DNA of 57,858 nt, from the NCBI GenBank assembly GCA_003131315.1, contig PKUV01000167.1, forward strand, positions 46,201 through 104,058, given 5' to 3'. Under the pieces are notes generated by a model that searched no databases, was not told where the DNA came from, and saw only the letters and a list, made by a program, of their open reading frames with translations. Positions 52,279 through 57,858 of the stretch are shown here, piece after piece (position 1 is the first letter of the stretch; each line of letters begins with the position of its first letter). Origin of the DNA: Acidobacteriaceae bacterium. GTDB lineage: Bacteria; Acidobacteriota; Terriglobia; Terriglobales; Acidobacteriaceae. The translations under genes were made by a program, and so were the position numbers.

Positions 52279-53910
52279 TCAAGGCTGCGGCGGCGAGGCA
52301 GAATTCTTGTTTCGTAGCGCAATCACAAACTGCTGAATCTCGCGCCGCTCGCGTTCGGTATCTTCCTTTGTTGTCTTAGCTAATCGATCATGGAGTTGAA
52401 GTTGTTCTTGAGCCCTCGCTTTATTGCCGGTTCGCAGGTAAGCCTGAGCTAGTCGATAGTGCGCCTCTTCAATCGTCTGATCGAGTTCGGGACTGACTTC
52501 GATCGCCTTTTGATATGCGGAAATTGCCCGCGAAAAATCCTCGCGCTGCGAATAGAGAATCCCCAGTTGCAGATACGCGGCACCGAGTTTGGGATCGAGA
52601 TGCACCGCTTTCTGCAGCAGCGACTCCACGCGTACTGAACGCTCAATGTCACCGTCCACCGAACCCGCCGATTGTTTCCACAGACTGACGGCGTAATAGT
52701 AGTTCGCGAGCGCATTGTCCGGTTGCAGCTGTGCGAGTCGCCCCAATCTGTCCACCGATTTTTCTGATGGAGTGGTCTCCGCACCTTGCATTTTCCCCAG
52801 AAAAAGGTACGGAGTCGGATTGTCGGGAGCGAGATCGGACGCGTTCACGAGACACTGCGCCGCTTGATCGTAGGAACCGCGAGCGTACCAGGCTACGCCG
52901 AGCGCAACCAGCATCCGCACGGACTTTGAAAACAGGCGATTGCCTTTTGTGAAAACCTCGGTGGCCGGTTCCAACGCGCGATGAGTTAGAAGTTCGGTTC
53001 CCCAATCGAACAGGTCCGCTTCGCTGGGGTCAAGTTCCGCCGCGCGCTGGTACTCCCGAACCGCCCCCAGTGGATCGCCTAGCTTCTCCTCGACGTCGCC
53101 CAGCAGGTGATGAGGTTCGGGATCACTGGGTTTGATCCGGGAAGCACGTTCCAGGTAGGGAACTGCTTCCGTAGCCTTTCCGTTGTCGACGAGTAACTTT
53201 CCCAGCTGCCAATTCGCCTCAAAGTTCTCGGGGGCCCGGACCACTGCGTCTCGCAAAGAACTCTCTGGCGCAGCGGATGTTGCCGACTTAGACCCAGCGC
53301 TCGATTCCTTGCTTAATGAAACCGTTGCCTTGGCGAGCGCTTCGGTGGTTCGCAGTACGGTATCGGAACCGTGTCCACCGGAATTGGTCGCTTGTGTCAC
53401 ACCCGCTACGGTGAACTGAGGTTCGTCGAAGAACTCGGGTGCTTCCGCACTCGGTTTTCCTGTCGCCGGTGTTCCAGGAGGAGGGTTTTGCGGTTGAGAT
53501 GCTCTGGGAGAAACGAGAGCCAGGTCGATATTCTTGGTCACTTTCTGCGCGAGGCTGACGGGACCGACGATTGCCTCACCATATCCCTTTATTTCTGCGC
53601 GCAGAGTGTATGCGCCCTCTCGAAGCGCCACAAAGCGATACGCTCCTTCCGAATCCGTGTGCGTGATCTGGGTCTGTGTCGCGGGGGTCTCCGTTCCAGT
53701 CGCGAGTTGCAAGAGGACGGTCGCGTTCGCCACCGGCCTGCCATTGGAATCGCGCACGTACCCCTGCAGCGTCCCGTGCGCCGTTCCTTGCACCGCGGCG
53801 ATACCCGCCGGTTCTGGAGACTGTGCTCGAACTGGAGCGAGAGCCGCCATTGCCGCCAGAACCCAGACGGCAACATGAATTCCAGTTTGTCTGAAGTGGC
53901 CGGCGGTCAC
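52279..53910 (-). CDS. exported CarboxypepD_reg / TPR protein
   Basis: The 543-residue precursor has a signal peptide (HVAVWVLAAMAALAPVRA), a carboxypeptidase-regulatory-like domain (about 40-125: GTLQGYVRDSNGRPVANATV, AYRFVALREGAYTLRAEIKGY), a Ser/Pro/Ala linker, then about seven or more TPR repeats (about 230-520), for example NFEANWQLGKLLVDNGKATEAVPYL and AAYLQLGILYSQREDFSRAISAYQKAIEV. It is common near Oar-type receptors in this group. GTG 53910 is chosen because AGGAG lies 9 bases upstream. It converges with protein C (5-base gap) and diverges from protein D. Confidence 0.85.
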   Translation of the reverse strand: MTAGHFRQTGIHVAVWVLAAMAALAPVRAQSPEPAGIAAVQGTAHGTLQGYVRDSNGRPVANATVLLQLATGTETPATQTQITHTDSEGAYRFVALREGAYTLRAEIKGYGEAIVGPVSLAQKVTKNIDLALVSPRASQPQNPPPGTPATGKPSAEAPEFFDEPQFTVAGVTQATNSGGHGSDTVLRTTEALAKATVSLSKESSAGSKSATSAAPESSLRDAVVRAPENFEANWQLGKLLVDNGKATEAVPYLERASRIKPSDPEPHHLLGDVEEKLGDPLGAVREYQRAAELDPSEADLFDWGTELLTHRALEPATEVFTKGNRLFSKSVRMLVALGVAWYARGSYDQAAQCLVNASDLAPDNPTPYLFLGKMQGAETTPSEKSVDRLGRLAQLQPDNALANYYYAVSLWKQSAGSVDGDIERSVRVESLLQKAVHLDPKLGAAYLQLGILYSQREDFSRAISAYQKAIEVSPELDQTIEEAHYRLAQAYLRTGNKARAQEQLQLHDRLAKTTKEDTERERREIQQFVIALRNKNSASPPQP

Positions 53911-53987
53911 GCGGTTCGACTCCTGGGAGAAAGGGAGAAAGCGGCAGCTCCAAAACAAAATGGAATCAGCCTTGGTCGTCGCTCGTC

Positions 53988-54016
53988 ATTCTATTCGCGC
54001 TTAACCTCATCTGCAA
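53988..54016 (-). promoter_or_regulatory. promoter of the TPR gene (divergent)
   Basis: On the minus strand, TTGCAG (54016-54011) is followed after 17 bases by TAGAAT (53993-53988). The start would lie near 53981, giving a leader of about 70 bases. Confidence 0.5.
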
Positions 54017-54038
54017 TTCATGCATTCCCATCGAAAAA

Positions 54039-54068
54039 TTGGCAGAGCGCGTGAATAGGATTTACAAT
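54039..54068 (+). promoter_or_regulatory. promoter of nucleoside hydrolase D (divergent)
   Basis: TTGGCA (54039-54044) is followed after 18 bases by TACAAT (54063-54068). The start would lie near 54075, 80 bases before the ATG at 54155. It is back to back with the minus-strand promoter of the TPR gene within about 80 bases. Confidence 0.55.
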
Positions 54069-54154
54069 GGCACGCCTTCCATGCGGGATTGTCGGGGGCC
54101 CGAATCGTTTCTATCAATCACGGGGGCACATCAATTGTCGAGGGGGTCCGAGCC

Positions 54155-55267
54155 ATGAAGGGAAGAGGCATCGTCCGGCTGCCGATTGCTTTGCTGTTCG
54201 TTGTTCTTACGTTCGCGAATCATCTGCTGGCGCAAAAAATCAAGGTCATTGTCGATCAGGACGCGCGCGGCCCGGCCACAACCGACATGCAGTCCATCCT
54301 GATTTTCCTCCAGTCGGACAAGTTCGACGTCCTGGGCATCACCACCGTAAGCGGCGATCAGTGGGTGAAGGAAGAAACGCAGCGCACATTGCGGTTGCTT
54401 GAGATCGCGGGCCGCACCGATGTTCCGGTCGCGGAAGGCGCAGAGTTCCCGCTGCTGAATTCCAAAGAAGAGTCCGAGCGCTGGGAAGCTCTCTACGGGA
54501 AGTTCCGCTACAAGGGCTGCTGGAGCGATTTTTCCAAGCGCCCGGACGGCACTCCGCCGGCCTTCCGCGAGGGGTATCACGATCCGGACGTGATTCCTCC
54601 GCTGGTGGAGGGCGCACCTCATACCAAGCCGCTCGACGAAACCGCCGCCCATTTCATCGTCCGCATGGTGCGCCAGTATCCGGGCGAAGTCGTGGTATGG
54701 GCCGGTGGTCCGCTGACCAATATCGCTCTCGCCCTGCGGCTTGATCCGGAAGTGGCAGCCCTCGCGAAAGAGTTGGTCCTGATGGGCAGCGGAATGTACG
54801 CCAACAACGGTGGAATCAGCGGCATTGATGGACGCCGGGAATTCAACTGGTGGTTCGATCCGGAAGCCGTACGCATGGTCATGCGCGCGCCCTGGAAAAA
54901 GATTACGATCACGCCCATCGACATTTCCGTCAAAACCCTGGTGAACCCAGCCGTCAAAGCGGCCATCGCCAAGGTGGATACGCCGGTCGCGCGCTACCTC
55001 ACCCAATACTCCGTCGAAAGCTTTATGTGGGATGAACTCTCCGCGGCGGCCATGGTGGATCCTTCCATCATCACGGGACAGAAACAGCTCTACGTGGACA
55101 TCGACATTGATCACGGGCCGAGCTACGGCGAAACGCTCTTCTGGGAGCCGGGGACGGAACTTCCGCCCTACGAGAGACTCGCGACGGTTCAGTTCGATGT
55201 GGACGCACAAAAGCTGTACGATCTCTACGTCAAGCTGATGACGCAACCGCCAAAGCCCGCACGTTAG
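54155..55267 (+). CDS. exported nucleoside-hydrolase-fold protein D (divergent)
   Basis: The 370-residue precursor has a signal peptide (LPIALLFVVLTFANHLLA). The motif VDQDARGPATTDMQ keeps three Asp residues with Met at the fourth. It shares VSGDQW, GGPLTNIALAL, REFNWWFDPEA, ITPIDISVKT and MWDELSAAAMVDPS with B. Compared with B the N-terminal half is nearly identical in pattern (DVLGITTVSGDQWVKEET), pointing to recent duplication. The start at 54155 is preferred because GGGGG and the signal peptide fit. It faces the TPR gene across a divergent promoter region. Confidence 0.82.
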   Translation: MKGRGIVRLPIALLFVVLTFANHLLAQKIKVIVDQDARGPATTDMQSILIFLQSDKFDVLGITTVSGDQWVKEETQRTLRLLEIAGRTDVPVAEGAEFPLLNSKEESERWEALYGKFRYKGCWSDFSKRPDGTPPAFREGYHDPDVIPPLVEGAPHTKPLDETAAHFIVRMVRQYPGEVVVWAGGPLTNIALALRLDPEVAALAKELVLMGSGMYANNGGISGIDGRREFNWWFDPEAVRMVMRAPWKKITITPIDISVKTLVNPAVKAAIAKVDTPVARYLTQYSVESFMWDELSAAAMVDPSIITGQKQLYVDIDIDHGPSYGETLFWEPGTELPPYERLATVQFDVDAQKLYDLYVKLMTQPPKPAR

Positions 55268-55324
55268 GGGTTGTTTGATTAAGTCTTTGTTGGCAAGAAT
55301 GGATGCTATGAAGGGGAGATCCTC

Positions 55325-55384
55325 AGCGGCTAAAGCCGCTTGTGTTGCGGCTTCTAACGGCATGGCTGAAGCCATGCCCCTTCA
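55325..55384. repeat. palindromic repeat between D and F
   Basis: Two perfect hairpins, AGCGGCTAAAGCCGCT (55326-55341) and GGCATGGCTGAAGCCATGCC (55360-55379), lie in the gap after protein D. They are of the same general kind as the units at 3511 and 39309 but of different sequence. Confidence 0.65.
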
Positions 55385-55452
55385 AAGCTGACCGGGAACC
55401 AACTCAATCAGAGTTTCTTGGCGAGCACGACAGCATTCAAGGAGCAGCGCAC

Positions 55453-56652
55453 GTGGATTCAACAAAAGAAATCTTCGGCATCACCCGGCGCCAATTTGTA
55501 ACGTCGTCAGCCGCCGTCTTGGCCACCAGCGGTTTCGCCCACGAGGCCAACGCCGTCACCGCACTGGCCAGACAGCCGTCAGAGCAGGGAAAGTCCGGCC
55601 CGGGAGCTGGTCGCGGTCCCTTTCGCGTCATTATTGACACCGACCCCGGAGTAGACGACGCACTGGCGCTCTTGCTGGCCATGCGCTCGCCGGAATTGAA
55701 GATTGAAGCCATCACTCCGGTCGCCGGAAACGTGCCGCTCGATCTGACGCTGCCGAACGCTTTGCGCATGGTGGAAATCGCCGGCCGCACCGATATTCCC
55801 GTTGCCGCGGGCGCGCGGGCCCCGCTGGTGCGCCGCCTGGTGACAGCAACTTACGCGCACGGCGAGAACGGATTGGGAGGCGCCGTCTTTCCTGAGCCGA
55901 CGACCAAACCGGTCGCAACGCCTGCCGCCGATCTCATTCGCCAGATCGTTCGCAAGTATCCCGGCGAAGTGACACTGATTACCATTGGCCCGCTCACGAA
56001 CATTGCTAGTGCTCTCAATTCCGATCCAGAACTCGCGAGCATGGTTCGAGGGCTGGTCATGATGGGCGGCTCGCTTTCGGGAGGAAATATCACGCCCGCC
56101 GCCGAGTTCAATGTTTACGTGGATCCGGAAGCTGCGCGCATTGTCTTTCAATCCGGAATACCCGTGACCATGGTTGGTCTCGACGTCACGCGCCGGACCT
56201 CTCTTACCGACGACCATGTGCGCGCGCTCGAAGCCGCCCAGAACCCCGTCAGCCAGGCTGCGGCCAAGATCGGACGCAATGCGATCAACCACAACCGCGA
56301 GGGCGGATATTTGGTCGGACCGAACATGCACGACTCGCTCGCAGTTGCCGGATTTCTCGATCCGGCGATTCTGAAATTGCAGGACTATTACATTGATGTC
56401 GAGACCACAGGCGAACTCACCGCCGGCGAAACTCTGGGCTACAGTCCCGTTGCCGGCGATTTGCGGCGCCGCCCCGGAATGGAGAAAGATGCAACGAACA
56501 TGCCGATTCGCGGATCGGCTCCGACTCTGGCCAGCACAAAAACGTCTCCCGTGCTGCGTGATAAATTTGTACCCAACACGAAGGTCGCGGTGGAAGTTGA
56601 TTCCGCGAGGTTTTTCGACCTGCTCATTGGGCGGTTATCGGGAAGCAAGTAA
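55453..56652 (+). CDS. Tat-exported nucleoside hydrolase F (canonical motif)
   Basis: The 399-residue precursor has a twin-arginine signal (ITRRQFVTSSAAVLATSGF). The domain has the full motif DTDPGVDDALAL, VAGNV, IGPLTNIASAL, AAEFNVYVDPEAA, GLDVTRR and the catalytic HD in NMHDSLAVAG, so it should be an active nucleoside hydrolase. Tat export implies folding before transport. The GTG start at 55453 has AAGGAG at 55439-55444 upstream. It is placed between the divergent copies D and E in the same direction. Confidence 0.88.
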   Translation: MDSTKEIFGITRRQFVTSSAAVLATSGFAHEANAVTALARQPSEQGKSGPGAGRGPFRVIIDTDPGVDDALALLLAMRSPELKIEAITPVAGNVPLDLTLPNALRMVEIAGRTDIPVAAGARAPLVRRLVTATYAHGENGLGGAVFPEPTTKPVATPAADLIRQIVRKYPGEVTLITIGPLTNIASALNSDPELASMVRGLVMMGGSLSGGNITPAAEFNVYVDPEAARIVFQSGIPVTMVGLDVTRRTSLTDDHVRALEAAQNPVSQAAAKIGRNAINHNREGGYLVGPNMHDSLAVAGFLDPAILKLQDYYIDVETTGELTAGETLGYSPVAGDLRRRPGMEKDATNMPIRGSAPTLASTKTSPVLRDKFVPNTKVAVEVDSARFFDLLIGRLSGSK

Positions 56653-56692
56653 AGAGTTTCTGCGAGAAGTTCGACAATTCCGAGGTGCACGA

Positions 56693-57796
56693 ATGAAGCT
56701 GGGCCAATTCCGGGGTTTTACCGCGGTGGCAACTGTAATTCTAATGACATGCCTTGTGTCCCAAAGCCAAGACAAACGCAAGATCATCATCGATCAGGAC
56801 GCGGCCGGACCTGCCGGCACTGACCAGCAAGCGATACTGTTGCTCATCCAGTCTCGGCAGACGGAAGTCTTAGGCATCACGGTGGTGACGGGCGATGCAT
56901 GGCTCACCGAAGAAGTCGCGCACACGCTGCGCATGCTCGAGCTCATCGGACGAACCGACATTCCCGTCGTACGCGGAGCTGAGTATCCGCTGGTCAGAAC
57001 CAAAGAAGAGACGGAGCAGTGGGAGCAACGCTATGGCTCCGTGGCCTGGCTGGGGGCTTGGACTCCGCGCGTGTATCACGCGCCCCGCGAACTGGGAGCG
57101 ATGCCGGAAGGGAAGCCGACCACCAAGGCCGCCGACGAAGACGCTGCCCACTTTCTGGTACGCATGGTCCGTAAGTATCCGCACGAAGTCACTATCTATG
57201 AGGGCGGGCCCATGACAAACCTGGCGCTCGCGATCTCCATCGACACGGAATTTGCCAGCTTGGCCAAAGAGTTGGTGTTCATGGGCGCCAGCCTGAATCC
57301 GCAGACCGCCGATCCCGAGTTCGCAAACACGCCCCGCCGCGAATTCAACCTCTGGTTCGATCCGGAAGCGGCTCACATTGTGCTGCGGGCGCCGTGGAAA
57401 AAGATTGTCTGCACCCCGGTGGATATTTCCGTGAAGACAAGAATGACAAACGAACTGATCGACAAGATCAAGGCCGGCCATTCGCCATCAGCGCAATACA
57501 TCGGCAAGTATTCGCGCCTGCGTGGCTCCTATAACTATCTGTGGGACGAACTCGCGTCGGCGGCCTGGCTTGACCCAACCCTGATTACGAAGAAAGAAAA
57601 CCGCTTCATGGACGTGAACCTGGATCGCGGCCCCGGCTACGGAGACACCCTCACCTGGTCAGATCGGGATAAGCCCAAGCGCGATGTCCAGTCCGTGGAA
57701 GTGCAGTTCGACTTGGATACCGATAAGTTCTATAAGTTGTTTGTGGACCTGTTGACGGCACCGACGCCGAAGCGTAGCAGGCCGGCAACGCCTTAG
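56693..57796 (+). CDS. exported nucleoside-hydrolase-fold protein E (divergent)
   Basis: The 367-residue precursor has a short signal peptide (TAVATVILMTCLVSQSQ). The motif IDQDAAGPAGTDQQ keeps three Asp residues with Gln at the fourth. VTGDAW replaces the VxGN loop. GGPMTNLALAI, REFNLWFDPEAA, CTPVDISVKT and WDELASAAWLDPT are shared with copy C, its nearest relative. Start at ATG 56693 has GAGG 7 bases upstream, 40 bases after the stop of F. The gene ends 62 bases before the window edge, so a further copy may follow outside. Confidence 0.82.
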   Translation: MKLGQFRGFTAVATVILMTCLVSQSQDKRKIIIDQDAAGPAGTDQQAILLLIQSRQTEVLGITVVTGDAWLTEEVAHTLRMLELIGRTDIPVVRGAEYPLVRTKEETEQWEQRYGSVAWLGAWTPRVYHAPRELGAMPEGKPTTKAADEDAAHFLVRMVRKYPHEVTIYEGGPMTNLALAISIDTEFASLAKELVFMGASLNPQTADPEFANTPRREFNLWFDPEAAHIVLRAPWKKIVCTPVDISVKTRMTNELIDKIKAGHSPSAQYIGKYSRLRGSYNYLWDELASAAWLDPTLITKKENRFMDVNLDRGPGYGDTLTWSDRDKPKRDVQSVEVQFDLDTDKFYKLFVDLLTAPTPKRSRPATP

Positions 57797-57813
57797 TAAC
57801 TGCCTCTAGTACC

Positions 57814-57858
57814 GTGACCGCGTGATGAGTCATACAGTGGAGGAACGGGCGTCTCGCC
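57814..57858 (+). repeat. dispersed repeat running off the window end
   Basis: These 45 bases match 18300-18344 at about 40 positions, including GTGACCGCGTGA and ACGGGCGTCTCGCC, and end in the family-A repeat. The unit is cut by the window boundary. Confidence 0.7.

Noticed and set aside
53895-53925. T-loop-like word GGTTCGACTCC suggesting a tRNA
   Set aside because: No matching acceptor, anticodon or D arms are found around it; it lies in the ribosome-binding region of the TPR gene.
54131-55375. 414-codon open frame on the minus strand
   Set aside because: It is antisense to nucleoside hydrolase D and has no family features. A similar shadow occurs opposite hydrolase A (39570-40673) and B (49914-50909), showing it is a property of this gene family's codon use.
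49953-57796. phage or integron cassette array for the hydrolase cluster
   Set aside because: Genes are full length with their own signal peptides, on both strands, with no integrase, attC-like sites or phage genes.

Overview
The window reads as a high-GC chromosome segment of an Acidobacteriota bacterium, most likely class Terriglobia. This is inferred from gene content: a 1,194-residue Oar-type TonB-dependent receptor with an N-terminal carboxypeptidase-regulatory domain, a CRTAC1 (FG-GAP plus ASPIC/UnbV) protein, a choice-of-anchor-D/fibronectin protein, a Pal lipoprotein with an extra Ig-like segment, a complete hopanoid core, and many palindromic dispersed repeats. No rRNA, tRNA, CRISPR array, phage or integrase was found.

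Layout. 0-0.6 kb: a small hydrophilic protein and a 121-bp miniature inverted-repeat element. 0.6-1.4 kb: a HAD phosphatase. 7.0-1.6 kb (minus strand): the envelope operon tolQ-tolR-TonB/TolA-tolB-pal-cpoB. 7.2-11 kb: a secreted Ig-like protein, recN behind a 17/18-bp tandem repeat, and an unrecognised gene. 11.3-21.7 kb: a plus-strand hopanoid cluster, ispH-shc-hpnA-hpnG-MDR-MDR-hpnC-hpnD-hpnE, with hpnJ and two half-size DMT transporters on the minus strand at 22.4-24.8 kb. HpnC/D/E make squalene, Shc cyclises it, and HpnG processes the adenosyl side chain. The two zinc dehydrogenases between hpnG and hpnC are good candidates for an unassigned reductive step in the side-chain pathway. 25-28.7 kb: a TolC / TPR / membrane-fusion-protein set without a permease. 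28.9-35.5 kb: queF, a transposon-like cassette with perfect terminal repeats and target duplication carrying a small membrane protein, a Spinster-like MFS transporter, a GT2 glycosyltransferase, an OB-fold exported protein, an anti-sigma/anti-anti-sigma pair and an orphan trpF.

35.6-57.8 kb: an apparent nucleoside or deoxynucleoside utilisation region. It holds a two-domain ALDH16-type aldehyde dehydrogenase, deoC, a GRP-family permease, a CRTAC1 protein, the TonB-dependent receptor, a barrel/SUMF1 fusion protein, a CarboxypepD_reg-TPR protein and six exported proteins of the inosine-uridine nucleoside hydrolase fold. Two of the six keep the canonical DTDPGxDDA motif. Four form a divergent group with a motif of the type DQDxxGPxxxDQ, with Asp replaced in the substrate-Asn position and Trp replacing the catalytic His. 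Gene order (B-C then D-E) suggests duplication of a two-gene module. This divergent, amplified family is the most novel-looking system in the window.

Many start codons were moved downstream of the longest frame using Shine-Dalgarno sites, signal peptides and gene overlaps. All functional assignments come from reading motifs and family resemblance, without database searches.
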